From positions 1 through 55,649 of the forward strand of contig NZ_CABFPH010000031.1 in NCBI RefSeq assembly GCF_902141845.1: a stretch of DNA of 55,649 bases. Reading direction: 5' to 3'. The notes beneath the pieces were generated by a model. It did no database searches. It saw nothing but the letters and a program-made list of their open reading frames with translations, and had not been told where the DNA came from. Position numbers and translations under genes: made by a program. Below, one piece after another: positions 8,829 to 18,595 of the stretch (positions are counted from its first letter, which is position 1; every line of letters starts with the position of its first letter). The stretch comes from Methylobacterium symbioticum (GTDB lineage: Bacteria > Pseudomonadota > Alphaproteobacteria > Rhizobiales > Beijerinckiaceae).

Positions 8829-9022
8829 GGGCCGCATTCGATCAGCGGGACGTTAAAGGACAATTGCGGTTGCGCCCGAACGCAGCTCGACAGCGGTCGA
8901 ACGTCCGTTACGGCCGGAATCGGTGAGTAACGCCGGCCGTACACCTGCGGACGCCGACGCCTCTGGACTGGATTGACGCCTGAGCCGCCTGCCGTCACGG
9001 CCCTGTGCGGCGCCGTCCGCTC

Positions 9023-9793
9023 TCAGGCACCGCCCCACTGCATGGTCAGGCCGCCATCGACTACGAGCGTGTGGCCGGTCACGTAGTCGGCCTCGTCAGA
9101 GGCGAGGTAGAGGATCGCGTGCGCGATGTCCTCGGGCTGGCCGGCCCGGTGCCACGGGATGCGCTCCAGGGACGTCTCCAGCTTGCCCGGATCCTCGAAG
9201 CGGTCGGAGGTCATCGGCGTCTCGATCAGGCCGGGCGCCACGTTGTTGACGTTGATGCGGTCCTCGGCGAGCTCCCGCGACAGGCTGCGGCAGAGCGAGC
9301 CGAGACCGGCCTTCGACATGCCGTAGGGGGCGCTCTCGGGCGTCGGCAGGTGCTGCGCCACGGAGGAGACGAACACGATCTTGCCACGCCCGCCCGCCTC
9401 GCGGCGCATGCGGATGAAGGGACGCGCCGTGAACAATGCGCCCATCAGGTTGACGCGCAGGATCGTCTCCAGCCGCTCGTCCTCCATCTCGGCGACCGCC
9501 ATGCCGCTCATCGCCTGGCCGGCATTGGCGACGAGGATGTCGAGGGGGCCGAGGTCGCGGGCTGCCGTCTCGTAGAGGGCCTTCACCGAGGCCGGATCGC
9601 CGACATCGACCTGCGCCACCACGGCTCGGCGTCCCTCCGCTTCGACATGGCGGGCCGTCTCGGCGATGCCGTCCCGGTCGTTGTGATAGGCGATCACCAC
9701 GTCGGCGCCCGCGCGGGCGAGGTGGATGGCGGCGGCCCGGCCGATGCCGGAATCGGCACCGGTGATCAGGGCCCGCTTGTCCTTGAACGTCAT
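9023..9793 (-). CDS. SDR-family oxidoreductase (glucose 1-dehydrogenase-like)
   Basis: A short-chain dehydrogenase of 256 residues from MTFKDKRALITG. It shows the NAD(P) motif GADSGIG, the NAG segment VANAG, the catalytic Ser in FVSSVAQ and the catalytic Tyr/Lys pair in YGMSK. The C-terminus TLVVDGGLTMQ is typical of glucose 1-dehydrogenase-like and 3-oxoacyl reductase-like members. The substrate is not predictable. It is transcribed away from a TetR regulator across a 198-nt gap, the usual arrangement when the regulator controls the enzyme. The longer frame to 9832 is rejected because the family start is at 9793. Confidence 0.88.
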   Translation of the reverse strand: MTFKDKRALITGADSGIGRAAAIHLARAGADVVIAYHNDRDGIAETARHVEAEGRRAVVAQVDVGDPASVKALYETAARDLGPLDILVANAGQAMSGMAVAEMEDERLETILRVNLMGALFTARPFIRMRREAGGRGKIVFVSSVAQHLPTPESAPYGMSKAGLGSLCRSLSRELAEDRINVNNVAPGLIETPMTSDRFEDPGKLETSLERIPWHRAGQPEDIAHAILYLASDEADYVTGHTLVVDGGLTMQWGGA

Positions 9794-9935
9794 CAATGTC
9801 CCCGCTGGCGGATCGAGCAATCGCCTGGGCAATCGGCGCGGGTCGGCCCGGTTCCGGCACGGCGGCGCATTGCCTCGGGGCCGGCGCCTGTCGGAGAGAG
9901 GTGCGAGCGCGGCCTTGCCGGGTGCGCCAGCCGCT

Positions 9936-9964
9936 TTGACGGCCGGGAGTGCGATGCCTAATCA
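9936..9964 (+). promoter_or_regulatory. Sigma70-type promoter of the TetR gene
   Basis: TTGACG (9936-9941) and TAATCA (9959-9964) with a 17-nt spacer, 28 nt before the TetR start at 9992. The element is distinctly AT-richer than its surroundings. No clear palindromic operator was seen around it. Confidence 0.55.
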
Positions 9965-9991
9965 GGAACCAAAATTCGTCGTCGGCGTCGC

Positions 9992-10669
9992 ATGACAGAA
10001 GAGCGACGCCGCCAACCTTCGAGCACGATGTCTTCGGCCTACCCGACCGCGATTCCCGACCCCGCCGAGGAAAGCGCACCCACCACGCGCTGCCGCATCC
10101 TGGCGGTGGCCGAGCGCTCGTTCCGCGAGATCGGCTACCAGAAGACCACGGTCGCCGACATCGCCAAGACCCTGAAGATGAGCCCGGCCAACGTGTACCG
10201 CTTCTTCGAGTCGAAGAAGGCGATCAACGAGGCGGTGGTGGAGCGCGTCACGGGCGAGATCGAGGCGCTGATCGCCGGCATCGCCGACGCGCCGGGACGG
10301 ACGGCCGAGGCCCGCCTGCGTGAGGCGGTCGCAGCCCTGCACCGCGACACAACCGGGCGCTGGGCCGGCTATCCGCGCATCCACGAGATGATCGAGGCGG
10401 CGATGGGCGAGAGCTGGGAGGTCTGCCGTCAGCACGTGGACCGGATCGGCGCGGTGTTCGAGCGCATCGTGCGCGACGGCGTGCGGACCGGCGAGTTCGA
10501 GGCGGCCGATCCGGCGGTGGCAGCCCGCTGCATCCAGGCGGCGATCACGCGCCACACGCACCCGCTCCTCGTGAGCCAGACGCACCCGGAACTGGAGCCG
10601 AGCCTCGTCGAGTTGGTGGACTTCCTGCTGCGCAGCCTGCGCCCGGCCCGGGAGCCCGCGCGGGGCTGA
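9992..10669 (+). CDS. TetR/AcrR-family transcriptional regulator
   Basis: A 225-residue repressor-type protein. After a 30-residue hydrophilic extension comes the TetR helix-turn-helix: RILAVAERSFREIGYQKTTVADIAKTL with MSPANVYRFFESKKAINEAV (about residues 34-80). The C-terminal ligand domain contains a TetR_C-like stretch with EAAMGESWEVCRQHVDRI. It diverges from the SDR gene and may regulate it. A second ATG at 10028 (MSSAYPTAI) is possible. The promoter at 9936-9964 supports either. The effector is unknown. Confidence 0.88.
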   Translation: MTEERRRQPSSTMSSAYPTAIPDPAEESAPTTRCRILAVAERSFREIGYQKTTVADIAKTLKMSPANVYRFFESKKAINEAVVERVTGEIEALIAGIADAPGRTAEARLREAVAALHRDTTGRWAGYPRIHEMIEAAMGESWEVCRQHVDRIGAVFERIVRDGVRTGEFEAADPAVAARCIQAAITRHTHPLLVSQTHPELEPSLVELVDFLLRSLRPAREPARG

Positions 10670-10679
10670 GGCGCCGCCC

Positions 10680-10701
10680 ACCCCGCTGTGACAGGCGGGG
10701 T
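10680..10701. terminator. Hairpin between convergent TetR and DUF1330 genes
   Basis: ACCCCGC (10680-10686) pairs with GCGGGGT (10695-10701) around an 8-nt loop, 11 nt after the TetR stop codon. No T-run follows on either strand, so it may only help termination or protect the 3' end. Confidence 0.35.
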
Positions 10702-10800
10702 CGGATCGGGGAGCGTCGGCACTGGATGCGGCGCGCTCCTCTCTGGGTCGAGAAAGGGGCGCATGTCGCGGATCCCAGGCGTGTCCGGAGCCGGGCTCGG

Positions 10801-11148
10801 CTATTCCGACGCCGGCGTGTTGGCGGGCGGCGACGGCTCGGAGATGTAGGGCTGCGGGCCGTCATAGCCCTCGATCACGATGATCTCGGACTCGACGGCG
10901 CCCTTCTGCTTGGCGCGGGCCTCCTGGTAGAGTTCCGAGTGCCAGCATTCGAGGGCGATCTCGTAGCTCGGGAATTCGAGCACGACGTTGCGGGCGCGGG
11001 CCTGACCCGCCACCGCCTCGAAGCCGCCGCCGCGCACCAGGAAGCGGGCGCCGTATTTGGCGAGCGCCGCGCCGTTCGCCGCCGCGTAGGCCTTGTAGGC
11101 CTCGGGGTCGAGCACATCGACCCGCACGATCCAGTAGCCCTTGGCCAT
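10801..11148 (-). CDS. DUF1330 family protein
   Basis: A 115-residue ferredoxin-like-fold protein of the DUF1330 type: [41 protein letters not shown], then LEFPSYEIALECWHSELYQEA, with a short proline-rich tail. Members are small dimeric alpha/beta-barrel proteins of unclear role. The ATG at 11148 overlaps the pyrF stop in a TGATG junction, so the two are translationally coupled. A GTG one codon upstream is possible. Nothing suggests a direct function in pyrimidine synthesis. Confidence 0.85.
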   Translation of the reverse strand: MAKGYWIVRVDVLDPEAYKAYAAANGAALAKYGARFLVRGGGFEAVAGQARARNVVLEFPSYEIALECWHSELYQEARAKQKGAVESEIIVIEGYDGPQPYISEPSPPANTPASE

Positions 11149-11846
11149 CACGCCTCTCCCATCTCTGCGACGATTGCCCGTGCCACCGCCCGCGGGTCGG
11201 CGGCACCGGTGATCGGGCGGCCGACGACCACGTGGTCGATCCCGGCCGCGCGCGCCTGACCCGGCGTCAGCACCCGCTTCTGGTCGCCGAGCTCGGCGCC
11301 GGCCGGGCGGATGCCGGGGGTCACGATCAGCCGCTCCGGTCCGATCGCCGTCCGCACCGGACCCGCCTCAAGCGCGCTGCAGACGATGCCGTCGATGCCG
11401 ATGTCGCGGGCCTGCCCCGCGCGCTTGGCGACGAGTGCGCTGACGGGCAGCGCGTAGCCGGCCTCGGCCGCGTCCGCGTCGTCATAGGAGGTCAGCACGG
11501 TGACCGCCAGGACCTTGAGGTTGCCGCTTCGCCCGCGGACCGCCGCGCGCATGGTCTGGGGATAGGCGTGGACCGTGAGGAAGCTGGCGCCGAGGTCGCT
11601 CACCGCCCGAACGCCCTCCTCCACCGTGTTGCCGATGTCGTGGAGCTTCAGGTCGAGGAATGTCTTGAGGCCGCGCTTCGCCAGCTCGCGGGCGAAGGCG
11701 AGGCCGCCATTGTACCCGAGCTGGTAGCCGATCTTGTAGAAGGTCGCCGCGTCGCCGATCCGGTCGACGAGCGCCCGGGCCGCGTCCACATCGGCCAGGT
11801 CGAGGGCGACGATCAGGCGGTCGCGCGGGTCTGTGATGGGTGTCAT
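11148..11846 (-). CDS. pyrF: Orotidine 5'-phosphate decarboxylase
   Basis: Last step of UMP synthesis, converting OMP to UMP. The 232-residue TIM-barrel protein carries [13 protein letters not shown] near the start, the catalytic Lys/Asp tetrad segment [20 protein letters not shown], and the phosphate-binding ends VTPGIRP and [10 protein letters not shown]. It forms an overlapping pair with the DUF1330 gene downstream. A 12-bp tandem repeat lies about 50 nt upstream of its start region. Confidence 0.97.
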   Translation of the reverse strand: MTPITDPRDRLIVALDLADVDAARALVDRIGDAATFYKIGYQLGYNGGLAFARELAKRGLKTFLDLKLHDIGNTVEEGVRAVSDLGASFLTVHAYPQTMRAAVRGRSGNLKVLAVTVLTSYDDADAAEAGYALPVSALVAKRAGQARDIGIDGIVCSALEAGPVRTAIGPERLIVTPGIRPAGAELGDQKRVLTPGQARAAGIDHVVVGRPITGAADPRAVARAIVAEMGEA

Positions 11847-11898
11847 GCGGGCTCCGGAGGCGGCGGAGGGATCGCGCGGAGCGCCGTTCCAGTCAATG

Positions 11899-11940
11899 CC
11901 GGATCGTCGGCCGGATCGTCGGCCGTATCGTCGGCCGTAT
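11899..11940. repeat. 12-bp tandem repeat, about 3.5 copies
   Basis: Units CGGATCGTCGGC, CGGATCGTCGGC, CGTATCGTCGGC and a partial CGTAT follow one another without gaps, between pyrF and the glycosylase-like gene. The unit length keeps frame, but no gene is supported here. The copy number may vary between strains. Confidence 0.75.
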
Positions 11941-11969
11941 CCTTGGAGTGGATCCTTGGGTCGGACCGT

Positions 11970-12599
11970 TCAGGCCAGCACCCGCGCCACCTCGGCCCTG
12001 AGCACGGGCAGCAGCTCGGCCTCGAACCAGGGCTCGCGCTTCAGCCAGCCGTTGTTGCGCCAAGAGGGGTGCGGCAGGGGCAGGATCCGCGGGCGCCGCG
12101 TCTCGCCCAGGATCGCGCGCCAGTTGCGCACCGTGCCGGTCAGTCCGCCGTCGAGCCGGCCGAGATGCCAGCCCTGCGCGTATTGGCCGATCACGAGAAT
12201 CAGCTCCAGCGCGGGCAGGCCGGCGAACAGGTCCTTGCGCCAGCGCTCGGCGCATTCCCGCCGCGGCGGCCGGTCGCCGCCCTTCGCGTCGAGGCCGGGG
12301 AAGCACGAGCCCATCGGCACGATGGCGACGCGCGCGCCGTCGTAGAAGGCTGCCTCGTCGAGGCCGAGCCAAGCGCGCAGGCGCACCCCGGACGGGTCCG
12401 AGAACGGCTTGCCGGAGCGGTGGGCGCGGGTGCCGGGGGCTTGGCTTGCGATGCACAGGCGGGCCGTGGACGAGCCCTGCACGATCGGTCGCGGCTCGTG
12501 CGGCAGGGGCGGTCCGTAGAGCGGGCTGTCGCGGCAGATGCGGCAGGCCCGGAGGCGCGCGGCCGTGTCTTCGAAGGTCTCGTGCAAGATCGCGGTCAT
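11970..12599 (-). CDS. Uracil-DNA glycosylase-family protein
   Basis: A 209-residue protein of the UDG superfamily. Visible are a CxxC near the N-terminus (LRACRICRDSPLYG), a motif-1-like region ASQAPGTRAHRSGKPFSDPSG, the central VPMGSCFPGLDAKGGDRPP with RRECAERW, LILVIGQYAQGWHLG, and a motif-2-like LPLPHPSWRNNGW. The last matches the His-Pro-Ser segment that grips DNA. Members of this subfamily are annotated as glycosylase-like; base-excision activity is not proven for all. It sits alone between pyrF and the molybdenum hydroxylase genes. Confidence 0.8.
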   Translation of the reverse strand: MTAILHETFEDTAARLRACRICRDSPLYGPPLPHEPRPIVQGSSTARLCIASQAPGTRAHRSGKPFSDPSGVRLRAWLGLDEAAFYDGARVAIVPMGSCFPGLDAKGGDRPPRRECAERWRKDLFAGLPALELILVIGQYAQGWHLGRLDGGLTGTVRNWRAILGETRRPRILPLPHPSWRNNGWLKREPWFEAELLPVLRAEVARVLA

Positions 12600-12640
12600 G
12601 GCTGCGGGAGATGGGAGGTCCCGGAACCGCGAGCCAGCCC

Positions 12641-12672
12641 AAAAGAAACGGCGCGGCCGTGGGCCGCGCCGT
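12641..12672 (-). terminator. Terminator of the molybdenum hydroxylase operon
   Basis: A perfect 11-bp stem, ACGGCGCGGCC (12648-12658) with GGCCGCGCCGT (12662-12672), and a 3-nt loop. On the minus strand it is followed by TTCTTTT. It lies 83 nt beyond the stop of the large-subunit gene. Confidence 0.8.
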
Positions 12673-12754
12673 GGGGAAGTCGTTTGGGTCTCGAAAGCCT
12701 TGGGAGGCTGAGCCGTGATCTAAGCCGGCTCAGAGCCATGCGCTGTGCGCAATG

Positions 12755-14959
12755 TCACACGCCCTTCAGGCCCGAGAGGTCGAGGGGCAGCGCACGCAGG
12801 CGCTGGCCGGTCGCGGCGAAGACCGCGTTCGAGATCGCGGGCGCCAGGACCGGTACGCCCGGCTCGCCGATGCCCGTCGGGGCCGCCTGGCTCGGCACGA
12901 TATGGACCTCGACCACCGGCATCTCGGTGAGCCGGGTCGGCTCGTAGGCGTCGAAATTGGTCTCTTGAACCACGCCGTCCTTCAGCGTCACGCGGTTGCG
13001 CAGGACCGAGGAGAGCGCGAAGCCGACCGCGCCCTCGACCTGGGCACGCACGATGTCCGGGTTGACCGCGATGCCGACATCGACCGCGGCGACAATCCGG
13101 TTCACCTTCAGGCTGCCCGAACCCGCGGTCACGTCGGCCACCATCGCCACGTAGGAGCCGAAGGATTCGTGGGCCGCGACGCCCATGGCCCGGCCCTTCT
13201 CGGGCGCCGCCTTGCCCCAGCCCGCCTTCTCGGCGGCGAGCTTGAGGGCTGCGGAGAGGCGCGGCGCGTTGGTGAGCAGGGCGAGGCGGTAGGCGACGGG
13301 ATCGACCTGCGCCGCATGGGCCAGTTCGTCGACGAAGACCTCCATAGCCTGGGCGGTGTGGGTGTGGCCGACCGAGCGCCACCACAGCACCGGCACGCCT
13401 TCGCGGGCGTTGTGCACCTCGAACCGGTAGGCGGGCAGCGCGTAGGGCGTGTCCGAGGCACCTTCGACGGTGGTGCCGTCGACGCCGTTCTTCACCAGCA
13501 TCGCCTCGAAGGGCGAGCCGATCATGATCGACTTGCCGACCATCACGTGCTGCCAGCCCGTCACCGATCCCTTGGCGTCGAGGCCGGCGCGGATCTTGTG
13601 ATAGACGGTCGGCCGGTAATAGCCGCCCGCCATGTCGTCCTCGCGGGTCCAGACGAGGTGCACGGGGGCCTTGGCGCCCCACGCCTTCAGGATGGCGGCG
13701 GCCTCCGCGATGTAGTCGGCCGAGGGCGTGGCGCGCCGCCCGAAGGAGCCGCCGGCCCACAGGGTGTGCAGCCGGACCTTGTCGGGGGTGGTGCCCAGGA
13801 TCGCGGCGGCGGTGGCCTGCTCGATCGTCTGGAACTGGAGGCCCGCATAGATGTCGTAGCTGCCATCCGCCGCCCGCTCGATCGTGGCGTTGAGAGGCTC
13901 CATCGCCGCGTGGGCGAGGTAGGGGAAGCTGAACTCCGCCTCCAGCACCTTCGCGGCGCCCTTGATGCCGGCCTCGGCATCGCCGCGCTGCGAGGCGACG
14001 ATGCCGGGGCGCTTGGCCGTCTCGCGGTACTCGGCGAGGATGACGTCGGACGAGCGCGTCTCGGCGAGGCTCTCGTCCCAGGTGACCTTCAGCGCCTCGC
14101 GGCCCTTCATCGCAGCCCAGGTGTCGCGGGCGATCACCGCGACGCCCGTCGGGATCGCGACCACGTCGATCACGCCCGCGACCTGCCGCGCGGCCTTGTC
14201 GTCGAAGCCCTTCACCGTGGCGCCGAAGCGCGGCGGGTGGGCAACCACCGCCGTCACTTGGTTCGGGCGGCGGATGTCGAGGGAATAGATTGCGCTGCCG
14301 TTGGTCTTGGCCACCGAATCGAGGCGCAGTGCCTTCTGGCCGATGAGCCGCCACTGGCTCGGATCCTTGAGCCGCGGCTCCTGCGGCACCGGCATGGCGG
14401 CGGCGGCGGCCGCGAGCTCGCCGAAGCGGGCCTCGCGGCCCGAGCCGGCATGGCGCACCACGCCGCTCTCGACGGTGATCTGCGAGGCCTGGACCTTCCA
14501 GTCCAGGGCGGCGGCGGCCACCAGCATCTCGCGGGCGGCGGCGCCCGCCTTGCGCAGCTGCATCCAGGAATTGGCAATGGCCGTCGAGCCGCCGGTGCCC
14601 TGGATCGGGCCCATCAGCAGGTTGTTGTAGAGGGCGGCATCCGCCGGCGCGAACTCGGTGCGGACCTTCGACCAGTCGGCGTCGAGTTCGTCGGCGAGGA
14701 TCGTGGCGAGGCCCGTCGTGTTGCCCTGGCCCATGTCGAGATGCTTGATCATCACCGTCACGGTGTCGTCGGCGGCGATGCGCACGAAGGCGTTCGGGTT
14801 CGCCTTGACGGCGGACAGGGCGGGCGCCCCCTCAGCGCGGGCGCCGCGCAGGTCGAGGCGGAAGCCGATCACCAGGGCACCGGCCGCGGCGGCCGAGCCG
14901 GTGAGGAAGGCGCGGCGGGAGGCGCGCGGCGAGGGCGTCGGCTGACGGATCTTCAGCAT
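12755..14959 (-). CDS. Molybdopterin-binding oxidoreductase, large subunit (isoquinoline 1-oxidoreductase beta-like)
   Basis: A xanthine-dehydrogenase-family large subunit of 734 residues. The start MLKIRQPTPSPRASRRAFL carries a twin-arginine export signal (SRRAFL plus a hydrophobic run to about residue 35), so the enzyme is probably periplasmic. Molybdenum-site segments are visible, including GQGNTTGLATILADELD, AGGSFGRRATP, WWRSVGHTHTAQAMEVFVDELAH, and GIGEPGVPVLAPAISNAVF with the catalytic Glu region. Single-chain Tat-exported members resemble IorB and aldehyde oxidases; the substrate is unknown. It is encoded 28 nt after the [2Fe-2S] subunit gene. No cytochrome subunit or MoCo-insertion (XdhC-like) gene is adjacent. 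Confidence 0.88.
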   Translation of the reverse strand: MLKIRQPTPSPRASRRAFLTGSAAAAGALVIGFRLDLRGARAEGAPALSAVKANPNAFVRIAADDTVTVMIKHLDMGQGNTTGLATILADELDADWSKVRTEFAPADAALYNNLLMGPIQGTGGSTAIANSWMQLRKAGAAAREMLVAAAALDWKVQASQITVESGVVRHAGSGREARFGELAAAAAAMPVPQEPRLKDPSQWRLIGQKALRLDSVAKTNGSAIYSLDIRRPNQVTAVVAHPPRFGATVKGFDDKAARQVAGVIDVVAIPTGVAVIARDTWAAMKGREALKVTWDESLAETRSSDVILAEYRETAKRPGIVASQRGDAEAGIKGAAKVLEAEFSFPYLAHAAMEPLNATIERAADGSYDIYAGLQFQTIEQATAAAILGTTPDKVRLHTLWAGGSFGRRATPSADYIAEAAAILKAWGAKAPVHLVWTREDDMAGGYYRPTVYHKIRAGLDAKGSVTGWQHVMVGKSIMIGSPFEAMLVKNGVDGTTVEGASDTPYALPAYRFEVHNAREGVPVLWWRSVGHTHTAQAMEVFVDELAHAAQVDPVAYRLALLTNAPRLSAALKLAAEKAGWGKAAPEKGRAMGVAAHESFGSYVAMVADVTAGSGSLKVNRIVAAVDVGIAVNPDIVRAQVEGAVGFALSSVLRNRVTLKDGVVQETNFDAYEPTRLTEMPVVEVHIVPSQAAPTGIGEPGVPVLAPAISNAVFAATGQRLRALPLDLSGLKGV

Positions 14960-14987
14960 GGCAATGCTCCGGTCAGGACGTTCGGGA

Positions 14988-15443
14988 TCAGGCGAGGGAG
15001 CGCGCGGCTTCGTGGATCGCCGCGCGGATGCGCTGGTAGGTGCCGCAGCGGCAGATGTTGCCGTCCAGGGCGCCGTCGATGTCGGCGTCGCTGGGCTTCG
15101 GGTTGGTGGAGAGCAGGCCGATCGCCGACATGATCTGGCCGGACTGGCAGTAGCCGCACTGCACCACGTCGAGCTTGCGCCACGCGCCCTGCACGGCCTC
15201 GGCCACACGGCCCGAGACGCCCTCGATGGTGGTGATCGCCCCCGTGCCCACGTCGCCGATCCGGGTCTGGCAGGAGCGCACGGGCTGGCCGTCGAGATGC
15301 ACCGTGCAGGCGCCGCACTGGGCGATGCCGCAGCCGTACTTGGTGCCGGTCTTGTCGAGGCGGTCGCGCAGCACCCAGAGCAGGGGCATGTCGGGGTCGG
15401 CGTCGACCTCGTGGGTGGTGCCGTTGACGGTGAGCTTGAACAT
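14988..15443 (-). CDS. [2Fe-2S] small subunit of the molybdenum hydroxylase
   Basis: A 151-residue ferredoxin-like subunit (IorA/CoxS type) that passes electrons from the molybdenum site. The plant-type cluster ligands are C38, C43, C46 and C58 in [17 protein letters not shown] and the following SC. The second cluster uses C96 and C99 (QCGYCQSGQ) plus C131 and C133 ([11 protein letters not shown]). It has no export signal, as usual for a subunit carried through Tat with its partner. It starts the two-gene operon. The 214-nt region to the histidine kinase gene would hold its promoter. Confidence 0.93.
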   Translation of the reverse strand: MFKLTVNGTTHEVDADPDMPLLWVLRDRLDKTGTKYGCGIAQCGACTVHLDGQPVRSCQTRIGDVGTGAITTIEGVSGRVAEAVQGAWRKLDVVQCGYCQSGQIMSAIGLLSTNPKPSDADIDGALDGNICRCGTYQRIRAAIHEAARSLA

Positions 15444-15657
15444 CGGCTTCTCCCTGCCCCGACCGTCGAGCCGTTAACTGCGTCTCAGGCCCGGCGGCGT
15501 GCGCTGCCGCACACCGCCAGGCACGCCACGGTGTGCGCATTCACCAAAATGCGACGCGTCTCAGCAGGCCGATCTTAACATATCGGACCCATTCTGACGG
15601 AGGAGTCCCGCCGTCGCAGCGGCCCTCTCTCCCAGCGTGCGTTGACCCAAGAGTTCG

Positions 15658-17193
<1,536 letters not shown>

Positions 17194-17197
17194 CATC

Positions 17198-17250
17198 CGG
17201 GTGTCGAGAGGGATCATCCCTCTCACGGGTCCAGGGCGGAGCCCTGGGGC
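17198..17250 (+). repeat. Two-hairpin intergenic repeat, copy 1
   Basis: Hairpin A is GAGAGGG/CCCTCTC (17206-17224) around ATCAT. Hairpin B is CCAGGGC/GCCCTGG (17231-17247) around GGA. It begins 5 nt after the histidine kinase stop codon. The same A-then-B layout recurs at about 37.5 and 53.8 kb, and inverted at 55.45 kb. It could act as a terminator or 3'-end stabiliser. Confidence 0.75.
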
Positions 17251-17313
17251 ATGCAGGTCACGGCTTCGCCCCGACATCCCGCCGAGGGGATTCGTCCGTT
17301 CGAGATCCCCGGA

Positions 17314-17730
17314 TCAGCCGAGGCCGCCCATCCGGCGGATCAGCGTCCATTCGGCCTCGCTCACCGGCTGCACCGAGAGGCGCGAGTTGTTGACGAGGAC
17401 CATGTCCTTGAGCGCCGACTCGGCCTTGATCGCGTCGAGGGTCACAGGCGTGCGCAGGGCCTCGACGGCGCGCACATCCACCATGCCGAAGCGTCCGCTC
17501 GCGTCGGTGTGGTCGGGATAATAGGGCTTGATGACCTCGACGATGCCGACGACGGCCTTGCCCTCGTTCGAGTGGTAGAAGAAGCCCTGCTCGCCGACCT
17601 GCATCGCCATCATCTGCTGCTTGGCGAGGTGGTTGCGCACGCCGTTCCAGAACGTGCCCTCCGCGCCCGCCGCGACCTGCTGGTCCCACGACCAGGTCGA
17701 GGGTTCGGATTTGAAGAGCCAGCGCGCCAT
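17314..17730 (-). CDS. EVE-domain protein
   Basis: A 138-residue stand-alone EVE domain (PUA-like fold): MARWLFKSEPSTWSWDQQVAAG, then WNGVRNHLAKQQMMAMQVGEQGFFYHS and VGIVEVIKPYYPD. EVE proteins bind modified bases or nucleotides and often sit near RNA or DNA metabolism genes. Here a TrmJ-like tRNA methyltransferase diverges from it, 123 nt away. The start at 17730 is the family start; the open frame upstream is not coding. The ligand is unknown. Confidence 0.9.
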   Translation of the reverse strand: MARWLFKSEPSTWSWDQQVAAGAEGTFWNGVRNHLAKQQMMAMQVGEQGFFYHSNEGKAVVGIVEVIKPYYPDHTDASGRFGMVDVRAVEALRTPVTLDAIKAESALKDMVLVNNSRLSVQPVSEAEWTLIRRMGGLG

Positions 17731-17853
17731 GTCGGTCCCCGATGCCCGGCGGATACGGCCGAGCCCGGCCCTCCATAGGCCGCCGCGCCTGCCATTGCAT
17801 CCCCGATGCGAGGGCGCTTGGGGCGCGCGGTCCGGTGCAGTACGGGAGGCATC

Positions 17854-18591
17854 ATGAAGACCCTCGAGATCCCGCCCGGAATTGCCCCCGCCGTCATCCT
17901 GGTCGAGCCGCAGCTCGCCGAGAATATCGGCATGACGGCCCGCGCCATGGCGAATTTCGGCCTGTCCGAACTCCGTCTCGTCAATCCGAAGAACGGCTGG
18001 CCGAAGAAGGGCGTGCGCGAGGCGGCGTCTGGCGCCACGCACGTGCTCGATGCGGCGACGATCTATGCCAGCGTCCCCGAGGCCATCGCCGACCTGAACT
18101 GCGTGCTCGCCACCACCGCCCGCGAGCGCGGCCAGATGAAGCGCGTGCTGGCACCCGACGAGGCGATGGCACAGGTCGTGGCCCGCACAGGGCAACGGGT
18201 CGGCGTGATGTTCGGGCGCGAGCGGGTCGGCCTGTCGAACGACGAGGTCTCGCTGGCGGATGCCATCGTCACCTTCCCGGTCTCGCCGGACTTCCCCTCT
18301 CTCAACCTCGCCCAGAGCGTGCTGCTCGTCGCCTACGAATGGCGCCGCGCCAGCGGTCGGGCCACGATCCCCTTCTCCGGCGAGATGCTCTCCCCGCCAG
18401 CGACTCGCGAGGCGCTGATCTCGCTGTTCGGAAGCCTGGAGGCGGCGCTCGACGGCGCCGGGTTCTATCCGCCCGAGAAGCGCGAGATCATCGCCCGCAA
18501 CATGCGCGACATGCTCCACCGCATGGCGATGACCGAGCAGGATGTGCGCACCGTCCGCGGCGCGCTGCGGGCCCTGACCCGCGCGCGCTGA
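17854..18591 (+). CDS. trmJ: SPOUT-family tRNA/rRNA methyltransferase (TrmJ-like)
   Basis: A 245-residue SPOUT methyltransferase. The N-terminal AVILVEPQLAENIGMTARAMANFGLSE core and the SAM-binding knot (FGRERVGLSNDE, then FPSLNLAQSVLLVAYE) match TrmJ-type enzymes that 2'-O-methylate tRNA position 32. The helical C-terminal extension (YPPEKREIIARNMRDMLHRM) is also TrmJ-like. The start ATG at 17854 has a GGGAGG site 6 nt upstream. It is divergent from the EVE gene and convergent with the TPR lipoprotein gene (4-nt gap). A different modified position cannot be excluded from sequence alone. Confidence 0.85.
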   Translation: MKTLEIPPGIAPAVILVEPQLAENIGMTARAMANFGLSELRLVNPKNGWPKKGVREAASGATHVLDAATIYASVPEAIADLNCVLATTARERGQMKRVLAPDEAMAQVVARTGQRVGVMFGRERVGLSNDEVSLADAIVTFPVSPDFPSLNLAQSVLLVAYEWRRASGRATIPFSGEMLSPPATREALISLFGSLEAALDGAGFYPPEKREIIARNMRDMLHRMAMTEQDVRTVRGALRALTRAR

Positions 18592-18595
18592 GGGC

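Noticed and set aside
11899..11940. 12-bp tandem repeat as a CRISPR or iteron origin
   Set aside because: Units are contiguous without spacers, few in number, and no cas or replication initiator gene is near.
12752..15133. 793-codon plus-strand frame opposite the molybdenum hydroxylase genes
   Set aside because: It is a mirror of a well-supported large subunit, of low-complexity composition, with no domain.
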